A stretch of DNA of 64,000 bases from assembly GCA_029260595.1 (NCBI GenBank), contig JAJDCY010000010.1, forward strand, positions 186,001 through 250,000. The letters are read 5' to 3'. How positions within the stretch are numbered: the stretch's first letter is position 1; each line of letters opens with the position of its first letter. Below the pieces are notes generated by a model, which made no database searches, was not told the origin of the DNA, and saw only the letters and a list, made by a program, of their open reading frames with translations. The position numbers and the translations under genes are program-made. Of this stretch, positions 9,414-18,430 are shown one piece after another. This DNA comes from Phycisphaeraceae bacterium. GTDB lineage: Bacteria; Planctomycetota; Phycisphaerae; Phycisphaerales; Phycisphaeraceae.

Positions 9414-11750
9414 ATGAATCACGGACGAATCGCGATCATCATCCTGCTCTGGATCATCGGCTCGACGCCGATGGCTGTCGCCGACGTCACCGACCAGGAG
9501 GTCGGGCGGGCGATCGAGAAGATGAAGCGCTTCTTCTACGAGAAGCAGGATCCGAAAACGGGCTCCTGGGAGTTTCGTAGCGCGACGCCGGGCCTCGACG
9601 ACTATCGCGATCAGGCCGGTGGCGAGACGGCGCTGGTCGTTCAGGCGTTGCTTGTCAGCGGCGAGTCGTTCCAGAACCCCAAGATCTCCGCGGCACTGGA
9701 TTTTTTGCGCCAGAAGACCGTCACGCTCAGCGCCCCCGGAGCCGAGCAGGAGAACACGCTCGAACTGTTCCACGGGACTTACGCCGTCGCCGTCCGCGCC
9801 CACGTCTGGTCCTACCTCCCGCCTGAGTTCATGCCCATGCTCGAGAAGGACGCCAAGTGGCTGCTCCTCTCGGCGAAGAAGCACCGGCTGGGCCTGTTCG
9901 GTTATCACCCCAATGACGTGACCCGGATCGACCACAGCGCGTCGCAGTACGGCATGCTCGGGTTGTGGCAGGCATCGAAGCGCGGCTTCAAGGTGCCCAA
10001 GCGGTATTGGGAACGCTGGGTCGATCACTTTATCGGTGCCCAGGTCGCCGACGGCGGGTGGAACTACGGCAGCGCCGCGATCAACCCGGCCGTCAGTGAC
10101 GGCCTGACCACTGCCGGCCTGACCGCGCTCAACGTCGGGCAGCAGGAACTCTATCGCACCAAGAAAAAACCCGAGCCAAAGATTACCGAATCGATCGCGG
10201 GCGGGATGACCTGGCTGCAGCAACACTTCCAGGGCATCGAGAACCCCAACGGTGGGGGGGCCTACAACTACTACTACATCTATGGGATCGAGCGCGTCGC
10301 GCTGATGACCGGCGTCCGACAACTCAACCACCGCGACTGGTACCAGACCTGCGCCACCGAGATCGTCAAATCACTGACCGAAGACGGCAGCGTGAATGAA
10401 GGCTACATCGACACGGCGTTCGCGCTGATGTTCCTCGCACGCGGCCGGTACCCGGTCTGGATTAACAAGATCGAGGTTCCAGGCACCAACTGGCGGAATT
10501 ACCCAAATGATCTGTACTTCCTTTGCCACTACCTCAGCGACCAGCGCGAGGGCGAGGTCAACTGGCAGGTCGCCGATATCAACACCGAGCCCGAGGGCTG
10601 GCTTACCGCGCCGGTCGCGTACCTCTCGTCGAACAGACCGGTTGCGCTGACGGACCCCCAGAAAAAATCGTTGAAGCGGTACATCGACCTCGGTGGGCTG
10701 CTGGTCACGACGGCGGACCAGAACTCGTCGGCGTTCTCTGATTCGATCCGCGAACTCGCCCGCGAGTTGTATCCCGATTACAAGATCGAGCCGCTCGGCA
10801 AGGACCACGAACTCTACAACGCGTGGCACCGTATCACCAACCCCGCACGCTACCCGTTGTCGAGCCTCTCCAACGGTGCACGCGACCTGATCATCATGTC
10901 CGAGTCAGACTGGGGCCACACGCTGCAATCCGACACCAAACGCGACTCCGACCCGGTCTGGAAACTCGCCACCAACATCTTCGCCTACGCCACCGACAAG
11001 GGTGTGCTCAACAATCGCCTGGTCTCGCCCCTGATCGCGCGCGAGCGACGCTCGCCCAGCGGCTCGATGACCGTCGGGCGTGCACGCTACGCCGGCAACT
11101 GGCTGCCCGAGCCGGCCGCGTGGCAGATGCTCGCCGACTTCGCCTTCAACCGGACCGGCATCAAGATCACCACCACACCCGAACGCGACACCGACCCGGC
11201 CGACCTGCCCGAGAACGCCGCTGTGGAAGAGGCCCAGACGCTTGACCTCGATCAGATCGGTGCGTCGAACCTCCCGCTGATCCACCTGACCGGGACGGAC
11301 ACCGTCGTGCTCAACCCCGGCCAGCTCAACGCGATCCGCGACTACGCCAAACGCGGAGGAACGCTTGTCGTCGAGACCGTCGGCGGGCACGGGCAATTCA
11401 GCCAGGCGATCGAGACCCAGCTCACCTCGCACCTAAGCTCCCCAGCCGTCCCGCTGACCGGGGCCGACCCGGTGATCTCCGGCAAAGGCCTGGGCAACGG
11501 TTTCAACAACCGCCGCGCACTGTACCGCCGCTACGCCGTGCTCAAGCTCAACGTCGAAGCCAAGCCCTACCTCTCCGCGTTCATGGTCGACGACCGGCCC
11601 GCGATCATCATCTCGCACGACGACCTGTCGCTGGGCATGCTCGGCAGCCGCCAGTGGGACATCCTCGGCTACCAGACCCAGAGCAGCCGCGAGATCATGA
11701 CCAACATCATCCTCTGGGCCAACGGCCAGCAGATCGCCGCCGCGAACTAG
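9414..11750 (+). CDS. Secreted DUF4159 protein with N-terminal alpha/alpha-toroid (squalene-cyclase-like) repeats
   Basis: Start chosen at the ATG at 9414 because it opens a clear signal peptide (MNHGRIAIIILLWIIGSTPMAVA); the frame is open further upstream without signal-like sequence. The product is 778 residues. The first half has repeated helical segments with QYGMLGLWQASKRG, DGGWNYG and DTAFALMFLARGRYPV, the pattern of prenyltransferase/squalene-cyclase toroids. The second half matches DUF4159 (LTAPVAYLSSNRPVALTD, GGLLVTTADQNSSAF, and a second glutamine-amidotransferase-like module ending near LGMLGSRQWDILGYQ). DUF4159 proteins are often encoded near MoxR/DUF58 genes; here a DUF58 gene lies tail to tail just downstream. 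Function unknown, probably periplasmic. Confidence 0.85.
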   Translation: MNHGRIAIIILLWIIGSTPMAVADVTDQEVGRAIEKMKRFFYEKQDPKTGSWEFRSATPGLDDYRDQAGGETALVVQALLVSGESFQNPKISAALDFLRQKTVTLSAPGAEQENTLELFHGTYAVAVRAHVWSYLPPEFMPMLEKDAKWLLLSAKKHRLGLFGYHPNDVTRIDHSASQYGMLGLWQASKRGFKVPKRYWERWVDHFIGAQVADGGWNYGSAAINPAVSDGLTTAGLTALNVGQQELYRTKKKPEPKITESIAGGMTWLQQHFQGIENPNGGGAYNYYYIYGIERVALMTGVRQLNHRDWYQTCATEIVKSLTEDGSVNEGYIDTAFALMFLARGRYPVWINKIEVPGTNWRNYPNDLYFLCHYLSDQREGEVNWQVADINTEPEGWLTAPVAYLSSNRPVALTDPQKKSLKRYIDLGGLLVTTADQNSSAFSDSIRELARELYPDYKIEPLGKDHELYNAWHRITNPARYPLSSLSNGARDLIIMSESDWGHTLQSDTKRDSDPVWKLATNIFAYATDKGVLNNRLVSPLIARERRSPSGSMTVGRARYAGNWLPEPAAWQMLADFAFNRTGIKITTTPERDTDPADLPENAAVEEAQTLDLDQIGASNLPLIHLTGTDTVVLNPGQLNAIRDYAKRGGTLVVETVGGHGQFSQAIETQLTSHLSSPAVPLTGADPVISGKGLGNGFNNRRALYRRYAVLKLNVEAKPYLSAFMVDDRPAIIISHDDLSLGMLGSRQWDILGYQTQSSREIMTNIILWANGQQIAAAN

Positions 11751-11843
11751 CGCACCCACGACACTAATCAAACGCCCGTAACGAGCCGCGACCGTGAGGG
11801 AGCGGATTCTGATCGCCTTGTGTGCTCCATCAAGCACCAACGC

Positions 11844-12770
11844 TCATCGCCGCCGCCCGCGCGCCCCCATCAAAAACTCTCGCAAGACTTCCCCCGCCGG
11901 ACGATCCGCGCGCGCCAGCGCATAGTCGATTCCGCGTGCCGAGAACCCCCGACGCAGCGCACCAATGTGTCGCCGGATCGCTTGCTCATATTCCGCCCGC
12001 ACCTGGGCAACATCCGCTGACACGCCACGCCGCGTCTCACCATCGACCAGCCGCCACCGCGCATCTGCGAATCCCGCCAAGCTCAACTCCTGCGAGTGTA
12101 GGATCTGAAAAACCACCACGTCGAATCCGCGATGCCGCAACCGGCTTAACCCTTCAAGCAGCGGCCCGGGCTCGTCCAGCAGGTCACCGATGAACACCAC
12201 CATCCCCCGCCGGCGCATCAACCGGTGCGCTTGGCGCAACGCCTCGCCCACATCACCCTCGCCTTGCGCGCCACCGTTCGCCGCCTCAAGTGTCGCGCAC
12301 AGCCGTGCCCAATGCTCCCAAGTTCCGCCTGGCGGTAGGTGTGCGGTCAGCCCGCGATCAAAAAGCCCGACCCCCGCGCGGTCGCCCTGGTGGATCGTCA
12401 AAAAACCGATCGCCGCGGCCAGCACCTGTGCCGCCCGCCGCTTAGACGCCGCGTCATCTCCACGACCGACACCGATCCCCGAAAATTCCATCGATGCCGT
12501 CGCGTCCACCATCACGTACACGTCCATGTCCGAGTGGTGCAGGTGTCGCCGCACGTGCAGCCGATCCGTTCGCCCGTACAACTTCCAGTCGATCCCACGC
12601 GGGTCGTCGCCCGCGCTGTATGCCCGGTAGTCGTGAAACTCCACCCCGTGCCCGATCCGCGGCGATGCGTGCCCGCCGGCGTACAACCCCTGCACCGCCC
12701 GCCGCGCCTCGAACGCAAGCCCGGCCAACCCATCCGGCATCACGATGTCTGTTGTCCGCTCCATCCCCAC
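11844..12770 (-). CDS. DUF58 domain protein
   Basis: A 308-residue cytoplasmic protein. The DUF58 signature GDDPRGIDWKLYGRTDRLHVRRH is complete. It is followed by a von Willebrand factor A-like domain with a MIDAS-like DATASMEF and later GMVVFIGDLLDEPGPLL. Such proteins are usually co-encoded with MoxR AAA ATPases, which are thought to act as chaperones for membrane or periplasmic complexes. No MoxR gene is adjacent in this window. It converges on the DUF4159 gene with a 93-base gap, so a functional link is plausible but not shown. Confidence 0.92.
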   Translation of the reverse strand: MGMERTTDIVMPDGLAGLAFEARRAVQGLYAGGHASPRIGHGVEFHDYRAYSAGDDPRGIDWKLYGRTDRLHVRRHLHHSDMDVYVMVDATASMEFSGIGVGRGDDAASKRRAAQVLAAAIGFLTIHQGDRAGVGLFDRGLTAHLPPGGTWEHWARLCATLEAANGGAQGEGDVGEALRQAHRLMRRRGMVVFIGDLLDEPGPLLEGLSRLRHRGFDVVVFQILHSQELSLAGFADARWRLVDGETRRGVSADVAQVRAEYEQAIRRHIGALRRGFSARGIDYALARADRPAGEVLREFLMGARGRRR

Positions 12771-12830
12771 GATTCTACCTCGCTGCCGCGCCCGCTAATC
12801 ACCGCCCGTCTGACATATCATCACACAATC

Positions 12831-15392
12831 ATGTCGCTATCCGGATCCGCTCAACGCGACACCGTACTCGCCCCGCGCGGCGCACCCCGACTCGGCCCGT
12901 GCGTCATACCCGCGTGTTGCTGGGTGATTGGCCTACTGCTCGGCCGCGCATACTCGGCGCTCGACGCTTATCTCGCACTCGTCGCCGCAACCACCGCCGT
13001 CGCCGCGCTCACCGCCGCTCGCCGCCGACCCATCGCAACACGGCACTGGCTGCACCTCGCCCTCATCCCACTTGCCGCGAGTTGGTGGGTCGTCCGGGTC
13101 GACCGCATTGCGACTCACGACATTGCTCATTACATCCAAGCCGAACCGCAACTGGCGCAGGTGACCGGTACGGTCGATGGCCCGCCGCACCTAACCAACC
13201 CCAAGCGCGGCGCGTTTGGTCGATTCAGCTACCGCTCGCCCGGCACGCTTGTTCTCCTGCGCACCGACTCGATCACACTCCCGGGGCGGACTCACCCGGC
13301 GACGGGTGGCTTGCTGGTCAAGATCAACCAGGCCGAGCACCGTATCAACGCCGGTGACCGCATCCGCGTCACCGGTTGGCTGCGCGCCGCCGACCCGCCA
13401 TCGAATCCCGGCGAGTTCGATTACAAACAGTGGCTATCCCGCCAAGGCGTGCGCGGGCGTATCACACTCGCCACCCGCCGCAACTGGCAGCCGCTGCCGG
13501 GGGCGTCTGTGTGGGGCCCGATCCAAGGCGCCCGCCAGCACGCATCCGACGCCGCCGCCCGCCTGCTGCGCCTCGGCCTGACGCTCCCGCCCGAGCGGCT
13601 CGCGTTTCTCGACGCGGTTCTTCTGGGCCGTCGCCACCAGGACCTCGCCGGACTCGACGAATCGTTTCGCCGCGTCGGCCTTGCGCACCTGCTCGCGATC
13701 AGCGGCGCCCACCTGACGATCATGCTCGGCATCGTGATGTTCATCGCCAGATTGACCGTTGCCAACCCGGCGCGCGTCGCGGTGATTGTCCTTGCCGCTC
13801 TGGCCGTCTTCCTGTTCATCATCCCCGCGCGCGTCCCGATTGTCCGCTCCGGGATCATGGCCGCGTTGCTCTGGATTGGTTTTGCCGCCGGCCGTGCGAC
13901 CGGGGCGCTGAACCTCACCGCCCTCGCCGCGCTGGTCGTACTGATCTGGAGGCCCGGTGACCTTGCCACCCCCGGGTTCCAACTCAGCTTCGCCGTCGTT
14001 GCCGGTTTGCTGCTGTTCACTGGGCGTGTGAGCCGGTGGATATGGCCGATCCCGCTTGAGCCGCCGCGTAGACACCTACTCGCCGCTGTGGCTCGGTCGG
14101 TTGTTGACTACCTAGCCGTCAGCATCGTCGCGTCGTTGATCGCGCTACCGCTGGTTGCGTATCACTTCCAGTTTGTCAGCCCGTTCGCCACTGTCTGGTC
14201 CTGGTTGGCGGTCCCGCTGATCATCGTGCTGCTCGCAGTCGGGTACCTGAAGATTCTCGTAGCGACCATCCTCCCGAGCGTCGGTGTACTTCTGGGCGTC
14301 CCGATGCAGTGGCTCACCAGCGCGACGACGGGGCTGGTCGAGCGAGCGGCGGACTTGCCGTTGATCGCGTTCGATCTGCCGACCAAGCCGTCGATCTTTT
14401 GGGTTGTCACCGTGCTGGCCGTGGGCGTCGCGCTGCTAAGCGGCCTGTTCGCCCGGCGCACACCCGCACTGGTCGCCGCGATTGCCGTCTGCGTCGTCCA
14501 ACCACTAGTCGGTCCGCTCCAACAGACCGCCTGGTGGCCGGTCGCGCGCACCGACCCGGCGCTGAGGCTCAACATGTTCGCTGTCGGCGATGGCGCCTGT
14601 TACCTGGTTCGTCTAAGCGACAGCGCGAGCGCCGGCCGTCCCTACGTCCTGATGTTTGATTGCGGTTCGCAGGCTTATCTTGATGTCGGCCAGCAGACCA
14701 TTGTTCCGGCCCTGCGACACCTTGGCGTCGACCACATCGACACGCTGTTCCTCTCCCACGCCGACCTCGATCATTTCAGCGGTGCGCTCGATATGATCGA
14801 AAAAATCCCTGTCAGCCGTGTACTGGTCCCGCCCCAGATGCTCGCCCGGGCTCGCGATGACCCGGGTATTGCGGCCGCTTATCTCGTCCAGTCGATGCGC
14901 GACCGCGGCGTCCCCGTCCCCGTCGCCACTGCCGCACGCGGCTGGCAGGAATCCCACAACGGCGCCTCGCTGCAGATCCACTGGCCGCCCGCCGACTACG
15001 ACACCGACCGATCCAACGACACCTCCCTGGTCCTCTCGATCGATACCAGCGCTGGCCGCGTCCTGCTCAACGGCGACATCCAGCGCGACGCGATCGAATC
15101 CCTGCTCGCACTGGCGGCCCATGACCCCGGCAGCCTCCGCGCCGACATCACCGACCTGCCGCACCACGGCAGCTTCGTCAAGCCCTCGCCCGCGTGGCTG
15201 CGCGCCGTCACCCCTACGATCGCACTGCAATCCTCCGGGCCCGCGCGCCTCCGAGAAGACTCCTGGGCCGACCTGATCGACGCGATGAATATCACCCGCC
15301 TGGTCACCGCCCGATCCGGGATGGCGGAGGTCACGCTCACCGACAACGGCCCGCCGCGGTGGCACACGTTCATCGAACCCGAAAACCGTTAA
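12831..15392 (+). CDS. comEC: ComEC/Rec2 family DNA-uptake channel with metallo-beta-lactamase domain
   Basis: Start at the ATG at 12831 (MSLSGSAQRD), giving 853 residues; the upstream open frame lies inside the divergent DUF58 gene. The N-terminus has membrane helices and an OB-like DUF4131 domain (DRIRVTGWLR). The competence core follows with HLLAISGAHLTIMLG, the most conserved ComEC motif. From about residue 575 there is a metallo-beta-lactamase domain with the metal motif SHADLDHFSGA and a later ITDLPHHGSFVKPS. ComEC moves single-stranded DNA across the inner membrane; the C-terminal domain is a putative nuclease. All parts are present, so the gene looks intact. Confidence 0.95.
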   Translation: MSLSGSAQRDTVLAPRGAPRLGPCVIPACCWVIGLLLGRAYSALDAYLALVAATTAVAALTAARRRPIATRHWLHLALIPLAASWWVVRVDRIATHDIAHYIQAEPQLAQVTGTVDGPPHLTNPKRGAFGRFSYRSPGTLVLLRTDSITLPGRTHPATGGLLVKINQAEHRINAGDRIRVTGWLRAADPPSNPGEFDYKQWLSRQGVRGRITLATRRNWQPLPGASVWGPIQGARQHASDAAARLLRLGLTLPPERLAFLDAVLLGRRHQDLAGLDESFRRVGLAHLLAISGAHLTIMLGIVMFIARLTVANPARVAVIVLAALAVFLFIIPARVPIVRSGIMAALLWIGFAAGRATGALNLTALAALVVLIWRPGDLATPGFQLSFAVVAGLLLFTGRVSRWIWPIPLEPPRRHLLAAVARSVVDYLAVSIVASLIALPLVAYHFQFVSPFATVWSWLAVPLIIVLLAVGYLKILVATILPSVGVLLGVPMQWLTSATTGLVERAADLPLIAFDLPTKPSIFWVVTVLAVGVALLSGLFARRTPALVAAIAVCVVQPLVGPLQQTAWWPVARTDPALRLNMFAVGDGACYLVRLSDSASAGRPYVLMFDCGSQAYLDVGQQTIVPALRHLGVDHIDTLFLSHADLDHFSGALDMIEKIPVSRVLVPPQMLARARDDPGIAAAYLVQSMRDRGVPVPVATAARGWQESHNGASLQIHWPPADYDTDRSNDTSLVLSIDTSAGRVLLNGDIQRDAIESLLALAAHDPGSLRADITDLPHHGSFVKPSPAWLRAVTPTIALQSSGPARLREDSWADLIDAMNITRLVTARSGMAEVTLTDNGPPRWHTFIEPENR

Positions 15393-15602
15393 CGCGCGCA
15401 TTGCCTGCGACGCCGTGACACGTTAACTTCCCTACTTCGTTTCGCATCTGCCTAGACCGGGATCGGCTGTGGTGGGCGGCGAACAGTCGTGGTCGGTTTC
15501 ACACCTCAGCGGTGATACACGAACCAGACCCTGTTTTTAGATTGACCAGCGCGGTGGTTGCTCGCCTTCGCAGCGCGACCCGCCCGCAGGAGATTCCTCG
15601 CG

Positions 15603-16082
15603 ATGGCTTTCGCCCCGGTGGGCCGATTGGGTCGGGTGGCCAAGGTGTGTTGCTGGTTCGTCGTTGCCGTCATGGCCGTTGCGACCACCGCCGCCGTCGC
15701 TTCGATGCTCATCGCCGTCCGCACCGACCCACTCTGGGCCCGCGCCTGGCTGAACAGCATCGGACCAGCGAACCGATGGGCTTGGCCGGCCGCCGCCGCG
15801 ATCGCGTTGCTGCCCTGGTGGACACTCGCCGTGGTCATGATCCACAACGACCGTCGCGCCGCGCGCAGCCGCACCGCGTCCACAATCACTTCGACTCGCA
15901 TCAAAAACTCGCGACGGAAACCGGTTCGCCCGCTTCGTGGAAAATCACGGTCAATGCGAGATCGACATCCGGGGAATACACCGGCAGACCCGGCGAAAGA
16001 ACATCCAACGCCTGCATCACCGCGATCCACTGCGGCCCATGCGGGCTCGTTGGCACGTACGCCCAGTCCAGCACCCCGCTAG
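15603..16082 (+). CDS. Small two-helix membrane protein, hypothetical
   Basis: A frame of 159 residues preceded by a good AGGAG ribosome site about ten bases before the ATG at 15603. Residues about 13-40 and 58-80 form two hydrophobic helices (VCCWFVVAVMAVATTAAVASM and AWPAAAAIALLPWWTLAVVM). The C-terminal 60 residues are Arg/Pro/Ser-rich and lie antisense to the 3' end of the anti-sigma-like gene, a 182-base convergent overlap. That tail may not be genuine coding sequence and could point to a frameshift or to an incidental frame. I do not recognise the protein. Confidence 0.42.
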   Translation: MAFAPVGRLGRVAKVCCWFVVAVMAVATTAAVASMLIAVRTDPLWARAWLNSIGPANRWAWPAAAAIALLPWWTLAVVMIHNDRRAARSRTASTITSTRIKNSRRKPVRPLRGKSRSMRDRHPGNTPADPAKEHPTPASPRSTAAHAGSLARTPSPAPR

Positions 16083-17520
16083 ACAGCGAGTTCAGCCGAT
16101 CCATCAGCACGGGCAACTGAGAAGCCGGCACCACGACGTCCAGGCGTACGATTTGGGGCTGCCCGCTTCCCGCCGCCGTAGGCTCGTTCGCCATCGCTGG
16201 TGCGGCCAGTCGGTTGTCGATGCGGTTCCCATCGTCGATGCGCATCCATGCCAGCAAGGACTGGCGATTTGTCTGTGGGTTCGTGCAGTAGGCTACGACC
16301 CGCACAGCCGGCACACCGTCGGCGGTCATCCCCGCCGCCGTATCCAAACTCGCAAAACCGCCGTCGCTCCCGCCAAGCGACCGCCCGGACACATACCCAC
16401 CGGCCCCGGCCGCGGCCACGCTGTCGCCGCCCCATGCCGCTGCCTCCAGGCGACGCCGCAGCGCGTCATTGCGTCGCCAAGCGGTCAGGTGTTCCTGCAG
16501 CAGCTCCTCCTGATCCTCGCCTTCGCGGACCTCTGGGTGGGTTCCCTTCAACTCCCGCGCATCGGACTTGTGGCCGACGTTCTCACCGAGCGCCAATGTC
16601 GCATCCAACCCGTCGCCCAACCGCTCATTGTTCTGCTTGAACGCCGGGCTGCGTTGCGCATCCGACGAGAAAAGTTCCAGCTCGACTGACGATTCCAGCA
16701 CAGACGACGCCGGCTTCTCGGCCAGTCGATTCTTGCTGTCAGCGCCAGCCTGCCCGCGTTGTTCAAGCCCGGCCTCGTAGGTTGCATCATCCGTATCGGC
16801 GAGCGCCAGCGCTCCCTGGCGGATCACCACCCTGGGCTTCGACCCCCCGCTCGAAGCCGGCGCACCGCCGGGTTGGATTGCATCAACATGCCCATCGACC
16901 CGCCCATCGACCCGCGCGCCGACAGTCGGCGCACTCTCACCGATCGCATCCCCATCCGCTTCCTTCTTCTTAGCGATCGCGATTCCATCCGAGACGCCGT
17001 CCTCAAACCGGCTTGCGCGGTCGCGCGATTGCGGCATGCTCAGTTTGCTAAGCGCCCGCTCGGGCTCGGAGTCTTTCAGTGCGAGCATCGGCCCCGCCGC
17101 ACCCTCATCGGCTGGCGAGTCCTGCTCCGAGGTCATGACGAGTTGTTCCTGCAACCGCCCATCGGTCAGCGTATAGATGATCAGCCCGGTGCTCAGCAGC
17201 ACCATCGCGGCCAAGCCGGCATAGGCGAGCAGTCGCCCGCGATGCACGCGCCGCGCGGTCGCGGCCTCGGCGAGTTCGCTCGGCGAATCCTCGAGCAGCA
17301 TCACCCGTTCGAGGCGCCCGTTGACCGCGTCCATCACGCTGGTTGGTGGCTGCTCGTCCGGCAGTGCGCGCAGCCCGGCGCGGTCGGCCTGCATGGCCTT
17401 GATCAGCTCGCGCAGCTTCCTGTCCAGCGACATCCGCTGCTCGAACCGCGCCATCTCATCAGGCGTCAGATCGCCTTCGAGGTAGCCTAGGCACTGGCGT
17501 TCATCCCATCGATCAACCAT
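15901..17520 (-). CDS. Anti-sigma factor-like single-pass membrane protein
   Basis: Start at the ATG at 17520, which overlaps the end of the sigma gene by 8 bases and suggests translational coupling. The product has 539 residues. Residues 1-90 form a helical cytoplasmic region (RQCLGYLEGDLTPDEMARFEQRM, then a helix-rich stretch) like anti-sigma N-terminal domains, but without the zinc HxxxCxxC motif. One membrane helix follows near residue 95 (LLAYAGLAAMVLLSTGLIIYTL). A long extracytoplasmic part of about 400 residues is low in complexity in the middle and more conserved-looking at the end (VRLDVVVPASQLPVLMDRLNSL). Its position and topology support a role in restraining the adjacent ECF sigma factor. 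Confidence 0.75.
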   Translation of the reverse strand: MVDRWDERQCLGYLEGDLTPDEMARFEQRMSLDRKLRELIKAMQADRAGLRALPDEQPPTSVMDAVNGRLERVMLLEDSPSELAEAATARRVHRGRLLAYAGLAAMVLLSTGLIIYTLTDGRLQEQLVMTSEQDSPADEGAAGPMLALKDSEPERALSKLSMPQSRDRASRFEDGVSDGIAIAKKKEADGDAIGESAPTVGARVDGRVDGHVDAIQPGGAPASSGGSKPRVVIRQGALALADTDDATYEAGLEQRGQAGADSKNRLAEKPASSVLESSVELELFSSDAQRSPAFKQNNERLGDGLDATLALGENVGHKSDARELKGTHPEVREGEDQEELLQEHLTAWRRNDALRRRLEAAAWGGDSVAAAGAGGYVSGRSLGGSDGGFASLDTAAGMTADGVPAVRVVAYCTNPQTNRQSLLAWMRIDDGNRIDNRLAAPAMANEPTAAGSGQPQIVRLDVVVPASQLPVLMDRLNSLSSGVLDWAYVPTSPHGPQWIAVMQALDVLSPGLPVYSPDVDLALTVIFHEAGEPVSVASF

Positions 17521-18166
17521 CCGCCGCCCCCTTGCCGGTCGCGTTTGGCGCGGATCCGTCCGGAACATTATCGTCGCGCTGCGTCAGCGACTGGACCTGC
17601 CCCCGCAGCGCCAGCCGTGCCCGAAACAGCCTGCTTTTCACCGTCCCAGTAGCCAAACCAAGCACCTCGCCGATCTCCCGATAGTCCATCTCGTCGATAT
17701 CCCGCAGCACCAGAATCGCGCGGTGATCTTCCGGCAACTGCGCGATCGCCTCACGCAGCATGGCCAGCCCCTCATCACGTTGGACGCGGTCCAGCGGCCC
17801 CGGTTCCCGGTCATCGGCGATCATGTCCCGCAATGCCACGGACTGATCCCCATTGCCACCCCCGGGCCGGCCCTGATCCAGACTCGTCGTCAGCCGCAGC
17901 CGCCGCTTGCGCAGGTGGGAGATGCACAGATTCATCGCAATCCGGATCATCCACGTTGATAGTTTCGACCGGCCATGGAACTCGCCGATGTGCTCGATCA
18001 CCTTGAGCATCGCGTCCTGTGTCAGCTCGGCCGCGTCCTCGCGGTGATGCACCATCCGCAGCGCGATGTTGAACACCCGCCCCTGGTACCGCTCGAGCAA
18101 CTCCCCTAGCGCTGCGCGGTCGCCCTGGGTCACCCGCGATACCAGTTCTTGCTCGGATACATCCAT
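17513..18166 (-). CDS. ECF-type RNA polymerase sigma factor (RpoE-like)
   Basis: A 217-residue sigma-70 family protein of the extracytoplasmic function type. Region 2 is clear (LLERYQGRVFNIALRMVHHREDAAELTQDAMLKVIEHI, then FHGRSKLSTWMIRIAMNLC). Region 4 has the helix-turn-helix MDYREIGEVLGLATGTVKSRLFRARLAL. A linker rich in Gly and Asp lies between them. The anti-sigma-like gene starts inside the last codons, so the two are transcribed and probably translated together. Such pairs commonly autoregulate and respond to envelope stress; the trigger here is unknown. Confidence 0.95.
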   Translation of the reverse strand: MDVSEQELVSRVTQGDRAALGELLERYQGRVFNIALRMVHHREDAAELTQDAMLKVIEHIGEFHGRSKLSTWMIRIAMNLCISHLRKRRLRLTTSLDQGRPGGGNGDQSVALRDMIADDREPGPLDRVQRDEGLAMLREAIAQLPEDHRAILVLRDIDEMDYREIGEVLGLATGTVKSRLFRARLALRGQVQSLTQRDDNVPDGSAPNATGKGAADG

Positions 18167-18430
18167 GAAAACGCCGTAATTTCCACGTTATTCCGTCGAG
18201 ATAGGCCGCTCCGGTCCGCACCCTCCCAACGCGGACACGCCCCCATCAACACCCATCAGCCGCTTACGCCCACCCCGCCGAACCCCCCGAAAGTGCCCCC
18301 GCGGCTTGCACGGCGAGCGCCCCCCGATACCCCCGTCGCGCAGCCCCTAATCATAGCGTCCCCATGCTCGCCGCGTTTCGATGCCCGCCCGCAGTGGTCG
18401 CCCCCGTCCGCCATCCTTATAGTGGGCGAC

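Noticed and set aside
12339-12830. 164-codon upstream extension of comEC
   Set aside because: It lies antisense to the DUF58 gene; the start at 12831 is natural.
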